A stretch of DNA of 64,000 nucleotides from Rhizobium leucaenae USDA 9039 (GTDB lineage: Bacteria > Pseudomonadota > Alphaproteobacteria > Rhizobiales > Rhizobiaceae). The DNA is taken from NCBI RefSeq assembly GCF_000426285.1, contig NZ_AUFB01000008.1:62001-126000 (forward strand). Direction: 5' to 3'. The position numbers and the translations under genes were made by a program. The notes under the pieces are model-generated. The model did no database searches and was not told where the DNA came from. It saw only the letters and a list, made by a program, of their open reading frames with translations. Below, piece by piece: positions 1 to 9,318 of this stretch; the first letter of the stretch is position 1, and each line of letters begins with the position of its first letter.

Positions 1-2
1 CT

Positions 3-206
3 CAGGCCGCCCGCCAGGGCTATTCCCGCATCTACCTGACGACAGGCTTCCGCCAGCCGGAGGCGGTCGGTCTCTATCTCAACTATGGCTACGCCGCCCT
101 GTTCGACCAGACCGTCGATCCGGAAATCCATAAGACGCCGCCGTTCGAGAAGGACGTCAGCCATCTGGCCGAACCTGAGCTACGTGTGGCTGTCGGCAAT
201 AGGTGA
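3..206 (+). CDS. GNAT-family N-acetyltransferase, C-terminal fragment
   Basis: The window opens inside this gene; 67 sense codons remain before TGA. The visible tail (YLTTGFRQPEAVGLY followed by YGYAALFD) has the pattern of the last strands and helix of the GNAT fold, where the A.GLY..YGY segment closes the acetyl-CoA domain. The catalytic half lies outside the window, so the substrate cannot be read. It ends 38 bases before the ABC permease/ATPase gene on the same strand and probably shares its transcript. In Firmicutes a GNAT enzyme (SnaA) sits beside a cystine-type importer and LLM monooxygenases for S-alkyl-cysteine salvage, which is the best available analogy (inference). Confidence 0.7.
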   Translation, partial: QAARQGYSRIYLTTGFRQPEAVGLYLNYGYAALFDQTVDPEIHKTPPFEKDVSHLAEPELRVAVGNR

Positions 207-244
207 AACGGCGCGCAACGGATAACCGATAAAAGGGAAACATC

Positions 245-2023
245 ATGGCACTGACGACAGATTATGCGGGCATCGCTCTCAGCAACAGGGTCGCCGATCA
301 AAAGCAGGATTATTCCCGCTATCGCATCGTCCCAGCCCGTCACCCCGGCCGGTTGGTGGGAACCATTTTCGCCGCCCTCGTCATCGCTGCCGTGCTTTAT
401 TCCACTTTCACCAATCCGCGCTGGGGTTGGGACGTTTTCGCGCAATGGTTCTTCGCCGAGCCCGTTCTCGTCGGTCTCGGCAGGACGTTGCTTCTGACGG
501 TGCTTGCCGCCATTTCCTGCTCGGTCCTCGGCACGGCGCTGGCGCTCGCCCGCGTTTCCAAGTCGCCGCTGCTGTCCGGTCTCTCCTGGGGCTATATCTG
601 GCTGCTGCGCTCGATCCCGATGATCGTGCTGCTGCTGGTGCTGAACAATCTCGGCTATCTCTACGAGACGATCAAAGTCGGCATTCCCTTCACCGATACG
701 GTCTTCATCGACTATCCGACGGTGCAGCTATTGACGCCCTTTGCTGCCGCCTTCTTGGGGCTGACGCTCAATCAATCGGCGTTTTTCGCCGAGATCGTGC
801 GCGGCGGCATCCTCTCTGTCGATCAGGGACAACTTGAAGCGGCCTCGGCGCTCGGCCTCTCCCGCCGCAGGCAAGCCTTCCGCATCGTCCTGCCGCAGGC
901 GATGCGCTCCATCCTGCCGACCGGCTTCAATGAGATCATCGGATTGGCGAAAAGCACGTCCGTAGTCTATGTGCTCGCCCTGCCGGAACTCTTCTATACG
1001 GTGCAGGTCATCTACCGCCGCAACCTCGAAGTCATTCCGTTGCTGATGGTCGCGACCGTCTGGTATCTGGTCATCATGACGGTGCTGTCGGTCGCGCAGC
1101 ACTATATCGAGCGCTATTTCTCGAAGGGTGCCGTGCGCAACCCGACGCCGCTTCCCTTCCAGGCCTTCTTAGAACGATTCCGCCGTCCGCTACCCCTTAT
1201 CAACATCGCGACGGATACGGCGCTCAGGCCCGGCGTCATCGACGTGGCAAGTTTCAGGGCCGCTGGCGGGGCCGTGCGCATTCACGGTATTTCGAAAAGC
1301 TTCGGTGCGCTGAAGGTGCTTGACAACATCGAACTCACCCTACCGCCCGGCAGCGTGACCGCTATCCTCGGCCCCTCCGGTTCCGGCAAGTCGACGCTCC
1401 TGCGCGCCATTAACCACCTGGAGCGCGTCGATGGCGGCTTCATCTCCATCGACGGCAATCTGATTGGTTACAGCCAGAAGGGCGACACACTCTACGAGCT
1501 CAAGGAAAAGGATATTCTGAAGAGCCGCGCCGATATCGGCATGGTGTTTCAGAGCTTCAATCTCTTTCCGCATCTGACCGTGCTCGAAAACCTTATCGAA
1601 GCGCCGATCCAGGTGCGCGGCGTCAGCCGCGAGGATGCCGTGCAATTGGCGCAGGAACTGCTTGCCCGCGTCGGCCTCAGCGACAAGATCAATGCCTACC
1701 CGCGCCAGCTTTCCGGCGGCCAGCAGCAGCGCGTTGCGATCGCCCGCGCACTGGCGCTCCGCCCTAAGGTGTTGCTCTTCGACGAGCCGACTTCGGCGCT
1801 CGATCCAGAACTGGTCGGCGAGGTACTTGACGTCATCAAGGAACTTGCCCGCACCGGTACGACGCTTGTGATCGTCACCCATGAGACCGGCTTTGCCCGA
1901 GAAGTCGCCGATACGGTGATCTTCATGGAAGGCGGCCACATTCTTGAGGCCGGGCCGCCGGCCCGCATCTTCAACGAAGCGGAACATCCGCGCACCCGCG
2001 AGTTCCTGGCAAAAGTTCTCTAG
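245..2023 (+). CDS. Fused amino-acid ABC transporter permease/ATP-binding protein (HAAT family)
   Basis: One 592-residue protein carries both inner-membrane and ATPase parts of a polar amino-acid importer. Residues about 35-300 form the permease: several hydrophobic segments and the EAA loop (QLEAASALGLSRRRQAFRIV, then LPQAM) that docks on the ATPase. Residues about 340-590 form the ATPase: Walker A GPSGSGKST near 376-384, signature LSGGQQQR near 489, Walker B LLFDEP with its Asp near 513, and the H-loop His in VTHET. The insertion after Walker A (GYSQKGDTLYELKEKD) is typical of the GlnQ/HisP type. Permease and ATPase are usually separate; the fused form is known in rhizobia. ATG is preceded by AAAAGGGAAACATC. 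It heads a run with two binding proteins and an LLM oxidoreductase. The substrate is not proven; cystine or S-substituted cysteine is a guess from context. Confidence 0.9.
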   Translation: MALTTDYAGIALSNRVADQKQDYSRYRIVPARHPGRLVGTIFAALVIAAVLYSTFTNPRWGWDVFAQWFFAEPVLVGLGRTLLLTVLAAISCSVLGTALALARVSKSPLLSGLSWGYIWLLRSIPMIVLLLVLNNLGYLYETIKVGIPFTDTVFIDYPTVQLLTPFAAAFLGLTLNQSAFFAEIVRGGILSVDQGQLEAASALGLSRRRQAFRIVLPQAMRSILPTGFNEIIGLAKSTSVVYVLALPELFYTVQVIYRRNLEVIPLLMVATVWYLVIMTVLSVAQHYIERYFSKGAVRNPTPLPFQAFLERFRRPLPLINIATDTALRPGVIDVASFRAAGGAVRIHGISKSFGALKVLDNIELTLPPGSVTAILGPSGSGKSTLLRAINHLERVDGGFISIDGNLIGYSQKGDTLYELKEKDILKSRADIGMVFQSFNLFPHLTVLENLIEAPIQVRGVSREDAVQLAQELLARVGLSDKINAYPRQLSGGQQQRVAIARALALRPKVLLFDEPTSALDPELVGEVLDVIKELARTGTTLVIVTHETGFAREVADTVIFMEGGHILEAGPPARIFNEAEHPRTREFLAKVL

Positions 2024-2099
2024 CGAAAATCCGGCTCCCTTCGCGAAAGGAAAAAAGTAAATTCATCTACAACCTTAGAATGCAAAAGAGGTAAGTTAC

Positions 2100-3045
2100 A
2101 TGACTATCTTTAGACGAACGAGATCTCTGGAGGCCGGCATTGTCGCCGTAGCTGCCATCGGCCCTCGGCTCTGCGCACGCGGGAGAAAAATTCAATCTGA
2201 GTCCGGACACGTCGAACCGCGTCCGCGCAGAAAAGGATGATGCGGCGATCAAGGCCATCGCGTCCGGTTTCAAATTCGTCAATCCCGGCAAGTTCACCGT
2301 GGCGATCAACCCCTGGGATCCGCCGGTCGCGACCTATGCCACGGACGCCAAGACGGTCGTGGGCACCGATCCAGAGATCGCACAGTTGCTCGCGGATTCC
2401 CTCGGTCTTGAACTCGACCTCGTGCCGGTTGCCTGGGAGGACTGGCCGCTCGGTGTCTCCTCCGGCAAGTACGATGCTGTCATCAGCAACGTGACGGTCA
2501 CCGAGGAACGCAAGGAGAAGTTCGATTTCTCCATCTATCGCAGGGATGTTCTCGGCTTCTACGTCAAGTCCGACAGCAAGATCACCGCGATCAAGGAGCC
2601 GAAGGACGTCGCCGGTCTGAAGGTCATCACCGGCGCCGGCACGAACCAGGAGAAGATCATTCTGGAATGGGATCGCGAAAACGTCGCCGCCGGGCTGAAG
2701 CCGGTCGAGGTCCAATATTACGACGATCGCGCCGCCGCGGATCTGGCGATCCAGTCCGGGCGCGCCGACGTCGAGTTCAACCCGAACGCCACGCTGGCCT
2801 ACAGCGCATCCATCAAGGGCACGACCAAACTCGTCGGCACCGTCAGCGGCGGCTGGCCCGTTTCAGCCGAAATTGCGGTGACGACCCGCAAGGGTGCCGG
2901 TCTCGCCGACGCGGTCACTATCGCCCTTAATGACCTGATCAAGAATGGCAAATACGGCGAGGTGCTGAAGTGTTGGAGCCTTAGCTCCGAGGCGGTCGAC
3001 AAGTCGCTGACCAACCCACCCGGCCTGCCGAAGAGCGGCTCGTAA
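2100..3045 (+). pseudogene. Amino-acid ABC substrate-binding protein, frameshifted in the signal peptide
   Basis: From about 2173 one frame encodes a periplasmic binding protein of family 3 (AHAGEKFNLSPD, then TYATDAKTVVGTDPEIA and SGKYDAVISNVTVTEERKEK). The only well-placed start is ATG 2100 behind AAAGAGGTAAGTTAC, in another frame: it gives MTIFRRTRSLEAGIVAVAAI, a signal-peptide beginning that runs out of frame near 2157-2163. The mature frame has a TAG at 2149, so the two halves join only if two bases were lost (or one gained) around 2160. A GTG at 2299 is open but would drop the signal and the first strand. The gene closely resembles its neighbour at 3128, so it is one arm of a tandem duplication. 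It is either a real inactivation or a sequencing error; the mature part looks under normal coding constraint. Confidence 0.75.
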
Positions 3046-3127
3046 TTCGTTCAAACTCGTTTGACGGTCGGGCTCGCGCTTATGCGGAGCCGGCCGTTCA
3101 TGAAAACAGGAAATGGAGAAGGCTCAC

Positions 3128-4069
3128 ATGACAGGCATACCGGTTATCCGGGCATGTTCGTTCGTTTTGATGATGACGGCGCTGACGTCCTTCAGCGCGG
3201 CCCACGCCGATGATCTGACCTTCGATTTGAGCCCCGAGCAGCCGAGCCGCATTCACGTCGGGCGGGATGAGACGGCAGTTGCCGCCATTCGCAAGGATTT
3301 CAAATTCGTGACGCCGGGCACCTTCACCGTCGCCGTCGCGCCCGGCGGGCCGCCGCTCGCCACCTATGCGACGGATGCCAAGACCGTGGTCGGTGCCGAT
3401 CCGGATATTGCCTATGCCATTGCCGATAGTCTCGGGCTGAAGTTGGAACTCGTGCCGGTCGCCTGGATCGATTGGCCGCTGGGTCTGACTTCAGGCAAAT
3501 ACGATGCCGTCATCTCCAATGTCGGTGTTACCGAACAGCGCAAGGAAAAGTTCGATTTCTCCACCTACCGTCAAGGGTTGCACGGCATCTATGTCAAGTC
3601 GGATAGCAAGATCGGCTCGATCAAGGAGCCGAAAGACGCGGCTGGTCTCAGGTTCATCGTCGGCGCCGGCACCAATCAGGAACGCGTCCTGCTCGAATGG
3701 AGCAAGGAGAATGTGGCGGCCGGGCTGAAACCGCTGGAGCTGCAATATTATGACGACGATGCCGCAAGCTTGCTGGCCCTGGCGTCGGGCCGTGCCGATG
3801 TCCTCGTGCAGCCACATGCGCAGCTCATCTACATCGCCGCCCGCGATAAGAATATCAGGAGCGTCGGCACGCTGAGCGCCGGCTGGCCGGATCGCTCCGA
3901 TGTCGCGGTGACGACGCGAAAGGGAAGTGGCCTGGCCAATGCATTGACCGTCGCCGCCAACAACCCGATCGCCAACGGCACCTATGGGAAGATTCTCGAT
4001 CGCTGGCATCTGGCGGAAGAAGCGCTGCCGAAGTCGGAAACCAATCCGCCCGACCTGCCGAAATATTGA
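3128..4069 (+). CDS. Amino-acid ABC transporter periplasmic binding protein (family 3)
   Basis: This is a 313-residue binding protein for the fused transporter upstream. ATG 3128 is preferred over 3113 because GGAGAAGG lies 6-12 bases before it; the protein then starts with a clean signal peptide (about residues 1-27, ending SAAHA). The mature part has the SBP_bac_3 pattern: FTVAVAPGGPP, DPDIAYAIADSLGLKLELV, WPLGLTSGKYDAVISNVGVT and VGAGTNQERV, then the second lobe with a GRADV hinge motif. It is very similar along its length to the frameshifted protein just upstream, which points to duplication; small pocket changes (INPWDPP against VAPGGPP) suggest different ligands. The proteins end alike, in NPPGLPKSGS and NPPDLPKY. 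Confidence 0.88.
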   Translation: MTGIPVIRACSFVLMMTALTSFSAAHADDLTFDLSPEQPSRIHVGRDETAVAAIRKDFKFVTPGTFTVAVAPGGPPLATYATDAKTVVGADPDIAYAIADSLGLKLELVPVAWIDWPLGLTSGKYDAVISNVGVTEQRKEKFDFSTYRQGLHGIYVKSDSKIGSIKEPKDAAGLRFIVGAGTNQERVLLEWSKENVAAGLKPLELQYYDDDAASLLALASGRADVLVQPHAQLIYIAARDKNIRSVGTLSAGWPDRSDVAVTTRKGSGLANALTVAANNPIANGTYGKILDRWHLAEEALPKSETNPPDLPKY

Positions 4070-4099
4070 CCGGCTGATGATATCGAGGGGAGTAATGAC

Positions 4100-5149
4100 A
4101 TGAGCGGCCGCAAGATATCCATCAGCCATATCGGTTTCCTGACCCCCGGCAACTATCCGGACGAGGATCCGCTGTCAGGATTGGAGCAGACCCTCCAGCA
4201 ACTGCAATATGGGGAAGAGCTGGGCTTCGACAGCGCCTGGGTCCGCCAGCGACATCTGGAGCCTGGCATTTCGTCGGGCAGCGCCTTCCTGGCAGCGGCA
4301 ACTCAGCGCACCAGCCGGATTCAATTGGGAACGGCGGTCATTCCGATCGGTTATGAAAGCCCTTATCGATTAGCGGAGGATCTTGCGACCGTCGACGTGC
4401 TGTCGCGCGGGCGGCTGAATATCGGCGTCAGCGCCGGGCGTCCGCTGCATGCCGATCTGATCGCGCCGCTGGTCTTCGACGGCGATTGGACCAGCAACGA
4501 TTTCTCCCACGATCGTGTCCTGCGCTTTGCCGACAATCTGCGCGGCGCCCATCTCGGCGACGAGCAGACCTTCATCAAGACGCCTTTTGGTCCCATCCGG
4601 CCACGCCTGCAGCCCTATGCCAAAGGGCTGATCGACCGGATCTGGTATGGCGGTGGATCTCAGCGTTCGGCGGAATGGGCCGGCCGCAATGGCTTCAACC
4701 TGTTGACCGGCAACGTGATCACGGGCGAAGGAACCGATGATTTCTTCGTCGCCCAGCCGCGGTCGGTCGAGACCTATCGTGCCGCTGCCGGGCCCAAGCG
4801 CCGTATTGCCCTCGGGCGCGTCATCGTGCCGATCGACAGTGCCGATGCCGCCACGCGCCGCCGGTATCAGGACTATGCCGCCGGCCGCAATGAACGGACG
4901 CTGTCGCCGCAGGGCGAGAAACGCACTCTGTTTGCCCGCGATATCGTCGGGACTTCGGATGAGATATTGGAACGGCTCTTTGCCGATCCGTTGCTGCCGG
5001 AGGTCAGCGAGTTGCGGCTGGAACTGCCTTACGAGTTCGAACACGAGCAGTACCGCCAGATTCTCCACGACTTCGTTACGCGGATCGCGCCGGAACTCGG
5101 CTGGTCGACCGCGCCCCTGATTGCACCTGGCGGAGAGGAACGACGTTAG
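4100..5149 (+). CDS. LLM-class flavin-dependent oxidoreductase
   Basis: A 349-residue luciferase-like monooxygenase. These enzymes take reduced FMN from a partner reductase and insert oxygen, often to cleave C-S or C-N bonds. Family marks are GFDSAWVRQRHLEPG near the first barrel strands, RIQLGTAVIPIGYESPYRLAEDLATVDVL split around the FMN site, and the SRGRLNIGVSAG segment. The start ATG 4100 follows GAGGGGAGTAATGAC. It lies 30 bases after the binding-protein gene and is last in the run, so uptake and oxidation of the same compound are likely. In Bacillus and in rhizobia such pairs serve S-alkyl-cysteine or sulfonate salvage; no flavin reductase gene is visible here. Function beyond the family is inference. 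Confidence 0.85.
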   Translation: MSGRKISISHIGFLTPGNYPDEDPLSGLEQTLQQLQYGEELGFDSAWVRQRHLEPGISSGSAFLAAATQRTSRIQLGTAVIPIGYESPYRLAEDLATVDVLSRGRLNIGVSAGRPLHADLIAPLVFDGDWTSNDFSHDRVLRFADNLRGAHLGDEQTFIKTPFGPIRPRLQPYAKGLIDRIWYGGGSQRSAEWAGRNGFNLLTGNVITGEGTDDFFVAQPRSVETYRAAAGPKRRIALGRVIVPIDSADAATRRRYQDYAAGRNERTLSPQGEKRTLFARDIVGTSDEILERLFADPLLPEVSELRLELPYEFEHEQYRQILHDFVTRIAPELGWSTAPLIAPGGEERR

Positions 5150-5155
5150 CCTGAG

Positions 5156-5272
5156 TTGCATTATGCAATGCGTTGAAAGCGACGGATTTTTTCGACAAAT
5201 CAAACTCATCATACATGTTGAGGGTTTCTGTCTACAAGTTTGCCGGACACATGTGTTAGCATCAACTTGACA
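5156..5272 (+). promoter_or_regulatory. Putative control region of the GntR regulator gene
   Basis: The gap before the regulator holds a 13-base palindrome TTGCATTATGCAA (5156-5168), a perfect 10-base palindrome ACACATGTGT (5247-5256) and a TTGACA hexamer (5267-5272). The 8-mer TCATACAT (5209-5216) recurs inside the operator-like repeat in front of kdgD at 6091-6098, which suggests that the regulator controls both promoters. No convincing -10 box was found. Confidence 0.4.
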
Positions 5273-5328
5273 TACGAGTTCACGCAGTGCTTTTCTCATC
5301 GCCGAAACCGATCAAGAGAGGTACCGAC

Positions 5329-6069
5329 GTGGCCGTTCAGCCAAAGTCCCAGACTGAAGCCAGGTCGGAGACGCTGGTTGCGCGTCTCAGCAATATATTG
5401 CGTCGGGCGATTGCGAGCGGACAGTTCCCACCGGGAAGCAAGCTGCCGAGCGAATCGCAGCTCACGGAGACCCATGGTGTGAGCCGTACGGTCGTGCGCG
5501 AGGCGATCGCGGCGCTGAGGGCCGACCGTTTGGTCGAGGCGCAGCAGGGGGCAGGGGTCTTCGTGTTGGAATCTCCGGCGTTGCCGGTGCTCTCCTTCGG
5601 AAATCTCGACCAGGCCCGGGTTTCGTCCGTTATCGAGCTTTTGGAGCTTAGAACCGCCGTGGAGGTCGAAGCGGCCGGGCTTGCTGCATTGCGGCGGTCG
5701 CCGGCACAGGAAGAGACGATCTTCGAACGGCATCATGCGCTGCGCGATTGTTTCAACGCGGGTGCTCCGACAAGCGAGGCCGATTTCGCGCTCCATCTCG
5801 CCATCGCCGAGGCGACGAACAACTCCCGTTTTCGGGAGTTCCTGTCGATGATCGGGCCTCGGATCATTCCGCGCGCAGCCATGCGCGAGGGGGAGCCCGA
5901 GCCCGATCAGGATGCCTACATCCTGCTGATCGACGAGGAGCATCGCCAGATCGTCGTCGCCATATCGAATGGTGATGAAGAAGGCGCCCGTGAGGCGATG
6001 CGTAGGCATCTGCGGGGCAGCCAGGAGCGCTATCGCGCGCTTCTGCGCGAACAGCGCAAACCTGTATGA
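5329..6069 (+). CDS. GntR-family transcriptional regulator, FadR/FCD subfamily
   Basis: A 246-residue regulator. The N-terminus is a winged helix (about residues 15-75): GQFPPGSKLPSESQLTETHG, VSRTVVREAIAALRADRLVE, then the GAGVFV wing. The rest is an all-helical FCD ligand domain with the metal-site pattern (EADFALHLAIAEATNN, later EEHRQIVVAI and MRRHLRGS). GTG 5329 is chosen because AAGAGAGGT lies just upstream; a GTG at 5287 would add 14 residues without a clear ribosome site. FCD regulators are mostly repressors released by a small organic acid. It stands directly upstream of kdgD, so a hexarate or a later intermediate is the likely effector, and the inverted repeat at 6090-6105 is its likely operator (inference). 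Confidence 0.87.
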   Translation: MAVQPKSQTEARSETLVARLSNILRRAIASGQFPPGSKLPSESQLTETHGVSRTVVREAIAALRADRLVEAQQGAGVFVLESPALPVLSFGNLDQARVSSVIELLELRTAVEVEAAGLAALRRSPAQEETIFERHHALRDCFNAGAPTSEADFALHLAIAEATNNSRFREFLSMIGPRIIPRAAMREGEPEPDQDAYILLIDEEHRQIVVAISNGDEEGAREAMRRHLRGSQERYRALLREQRKPV

Positions 6070-6076
6070 TGAGTTG

Positions 6077-7046
<970 letters not shown>

Positions 7047-7081
7047 GATGGCAGTTGAACTTCGCACGGAGGACAGGTGAC

Positions 7082-7963
7082 ATGCTGGTGCGCAAGCTCT
7101 CCGGCACTCCGCCCCGCACTGTCCTTCCGGCGGGAACGGTAGACACGCAGATGCATATGTATCTGCCCGGTTTCCCGGCACAGCCCGGCGGCCCCGATCT
7201 GCCGGCTGGCAGTCTGCCCACGCCTGAGCAATATCGCCAAGTGATGGGCTGGCTCGGCATGGGCCGCGTGGTCATCACCCAAGGCAATGCCCATCAGCGC
7301 GACAATGGCAATCTTTATGCCTGCCTCGCCGAAATGGGCGACATCGCCCGCGGCGTCGCCGTCATCGATGCCGAGACGCCGGAAGCCGAACTCGACAGGC
7401 TCGCGGAGGCCCGCGTCGTCGGCACGCGCATCATGGACCTGCCGGGCGGCGCTGTCGGCCTCGACGCACTTGAAGCCATCGATGCTAGGGCAAGCGCGCG
7501 TAGCTGGATGCTGGCCGTGCAGTTCGACGGCAGTCATATTCTTGAGCACGAGCCCCGGCTGGCGCGGTTGAAATCCCGCTGGGTGCTCGATCATCACGGC
7601 AAATTCTTTTCCGGAGTGACGCCGGAGAGACCGCAGGTCGCGGCCGTGAAGAGGCTGATCGACAAGGGCAATTGCTGGTTCAAGTTCGCTGGCTGCTACG
7701 AATCCTCGAAGAGCGGCGGTCCCGCCTATGAGGATATCGCCGCTGTTGCGCGCGACGTGGCTGCCCATGCGCCGGAGCGGATCGTCTGGGGCACGAACTG
7801 GCCGCACAATCTGGCGCGGCAAAACGCCGACTATCCTGACGATGCAACGCTGACGGACACCGTACTCGGCTGGCTGCAGAGTGCGGACGCCCGGAGACTT
7901 GCTCTCGTCGACAATCCCGAAGCGCTTTTTGGTTTCGCGCCATTCGAGGGCGCAATGCAGTGA
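7082..7963 (+). CDS. Amidohydrolase-superfamily D-galactarolactone isomerase-like protein
   Basis: A 293-residue amidohydrolase_2 protein. The first strand reads TVDTQMHMY, the place of the metal-binding HxH of the superfamily, and later segments (LDHHGKF, WFKFAGCYESS, VWGTNWPHN) match the dicarboxylate-lactonase/isomerase branch. The nearest characterised type is the Agrobacterium isomerase that converts galactaro-1,5-lactone to the 1,4-lactone after uronate dehydrogenase. ATG 7082 has GGAGGACAGGTGAC in front and is preferred to 7043. It sits 36 bases after kdgD, which supports the role in D-galacturonate/galactarate oxidation. The cycloisomerase that normally follows is not seen nearby. The exact lactone is inferred. 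Confidence 0.8.
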   Translation: MLVRKLSGTPPRTVLPAGTVDTQMHMYLPGFPAQPGGPDLPAGSLPTPEQYRQVMGWLGMGRVVITQGNAHQRDNGNLYACLAEMGDIARGVAVIDAETPEAELDRLAEARVVGTRIMDLPGGAVGLDALEAIDARASARSWMLAVQFDGSHILEHEPRLARLKSRWVLDHHGKFFSGVTPERPQVAAVKRLIDKGNCWFKFAGCYESSKSGGPAYEDIAAVARDVAAHAPERIVWGTNWPHNLARQNADYPDDATLTDTVLGWLQSADARRLALVDNPEALFGFAPFEGAMQ

Positions 7964-7969
7964 GAATTC

Positions 7970-7993
7970 GGCCGGGACGAGGAGGTTCCGGCC
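7970..7993 (+). terminator. Intercistronic stem-loop after the isomerase gene
   Basis: GGCCGGGAC (7970-7978) pairs with GTTCCGGCC (7985-7993), nine pairs including one G-T, across a six-base loop. No run of T follows, so it may be a processing or attenuation structure between the enzyme genes and the TRAP genes rather than a full terminator. Confidence 0.4.
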
Positions 7994-8013
7994 TTCGTTG
8001 AGGAGGGGAGATC

Positions 8014-8124
8014 ATGACTATCGCCATTGCCGGCATCTTGGGGACTGCCATTGTTGGGCTACCGCTTGGGCCGAACGCGGCACAGACCAGACCGGCCAGG
8101 CCGCCATTGCCATTCCAAAAATAA
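8014..8124 (+). CDS. Small ORF of unknown function before dctP
   Basis: ATG 8014 stands six to ten bases behind a strong ribosome site (GAGGAGGGGAGATC) and opens 36 codons: MTIAIAGILGTAIVGLPLG, then a proline-rich tail PARPPLPFQK. The hydrophobic start could be a membrane anchor, a leader peptide, or the first codons of a lost gene whose reading frame has broken. A dehydrogenase-like beta-strand and glycine turn (IAGILGTAIVG) is possible. No family was recognised. It lies between the isomerase and the TRAP binding protein, where a further pathway gene might have stood. Confidence 0.3.
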   Translation: MTIAIAGILGTAIVGLPLGPNAAQTRPARPPLPFQK

Positions 8125-8212
8125 CCAGTGTTTTCAGCCCGATTGTGACTTGGATCTCCAGGCACGGAAGCGGGCAGTCGTTCTTGTTTTGTGATTAGGA
8201 AAGAGGGAAACA

Positions 8213-9190
8213 ATGAAGCGCACCACCAGAATCATCACGACCGCATTTGCCGGCCTTCTCGCGTTCGGCACCTTCACGACGGGGCAGGCCCGTCAGTTCC
8301 GTTCAGCCGACGTGCAAGCGCCGGATTACCCGACCGTCAAGGCCGTGCAGTATATGAGCGATGAACTCAGCAAGGCGACCGATGGCAAATATACGATCAA
8401 GGTCTTCCCGAACTCGCAGCTCGGCAGCGAGAAGGACACCATCGAGCAGGTCAAGCTCGGGGCGCTCGACTTCATCCGTGTCAACTCCGGAACGCTGAAC
8501 ACCATCTGCCCGGCGATGATGGTGCCGGTTCTGCCGTTCCTGTTCCACGACAAGGCCCAGATGCGCACGGTTCTCGACGGACCGATCGGCGATCAGATCC
8601 TGGCGGATTGCGATGCTCATGGCCTCGTTGGCCTCGCCTTCTACGATTCAGGCTCGCGCTCCTTCTATACGACCAAGCCGGTGCGGAAGATGGAGGATCT
8701 CAAGGGTTTGAAAATCCGTGTGCAACAGTCCGATATCTGGGTCGCAATGATGAAGGCGCTCGGCGCCAACGCCACGCCGATGCCGACGGGCGAAGTCTTC
8801 ACCGGCCTCAAGACCGGGCTGATCGACGGTGCGGAGAACAATTGGCCGAGCTACTACAACTTCCATCACTATGAGCTCGCCAAGTACTATTCGCTGAGCG
8901 AACACTCGATGGCTCCGGATGTCCTGCTGATGTCGAAGCGCGTCTATGACAGCTTCACTCCTGAAGAGCAGGCGCTAGTACGCAAGCTCGCCAAGCAGTC
9001 CGTGGTCTATATGCGCCAGCTCTGGGATGCGATGGAAAAAACCTCGGAGGAGAAGGTGAAGCAAGCCGGCGTCGAGGTCATCCCGCTGGACAAGGCGCCG
9101 TTCGAAGCCGCGATGCAGCCGATCTATGACCAGTTCGTCACTGATCCCGCCCTCAAGGACATGATCACCAAGATCAAAGCAACGAAATAA
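8213..9190 (+). CDS. dctP: TRAP transporter substrate-binding protein, DctP family
   Basis: A 325-residue periplasmic receptor of a TRAP transporter. A signal peptide covers about residues 1-26 (ending FTTGQA). The mature protein shows the DctP pattern: YMSDELSKATDGKYTIKVFP followed by NSQLGSEKDTIEQVKLGALD, then GSRSFYTTKPV and LKGLKIRVQQSD, whose arginine is the usual carboxylate anchor, and GAENNWPSYYNF. Together with the membrane subunits at 9319 and 9888 it imports an organic acid using an ion gradient. Gene order places it with kdgD and the lactone isomerase, so galacturonate, galactarate or glucarate is the likely substrate (inference). AAGAGGGAAACA precedes ATG 8213. Confidence 0.9.
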   Translation: MKRTTRIITTAFAGLLAFGTFTTGQARQFRSADVQAPDYPTVKAVQYMSDELSKATDGKYTIKVFPNSQLGSEKDTIEQVKLGALDFIRVNSGTLNTICPAMMVPVLPFLFHDKAQMRTVLDGPIGDQILADCDAHGLVGLAFYDSGSRSFYTTKPVRKMEDLKGLKIRVQQSDIWVAMMKALGANATPMPTGEVFTGLKTGLIDGAENNWPSYYNFHHYELAKYYSLSEHSMAPDVLLMSKRVYDSFTPEEQALVRKLAKQSVVYMRQLWDAMEKTSEEKVKQAGVEVIPLDKAPFEAAMQPIYDQFVTDPALKDMITKIKATK

Positions 9191-9201
9191 CGAAGCCTGC
9201 C

Positions 9202-9222
9202 GGGGGCGTTCGACACGCCCCC
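9202..9222 (+). terminator. Hairpin between dctP and dctQ
   Basis: GGGGGCGT (9202-9209) and ACGCCCCC (9215-9222) form a perfect eight-pair stem with a five-base loop, 12 bases after the dctP stop. No T-run follows. A stable stem here would protect the dctP message end and keep the binding protein more abundant than the membrane subunits (inference). Confidence 0.5.
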
Positions 9223-9318
9223 GCACCGCCTGCGATCGCCTTCGCCCGGCGTCCATGGGGCGCCGAAACGGCGGCAATCGATCAACAGCATTCAATGATC
9301 AATCCGAGGAGACAAGCA

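Noticed and set aside
2299..3045. Binding protein translated from GTG 2299 as an intact gene
   Set aside because: This start removes the signal peptide and the first strand while the upstream sequence still encodes both, so a frameshift is the better reading.
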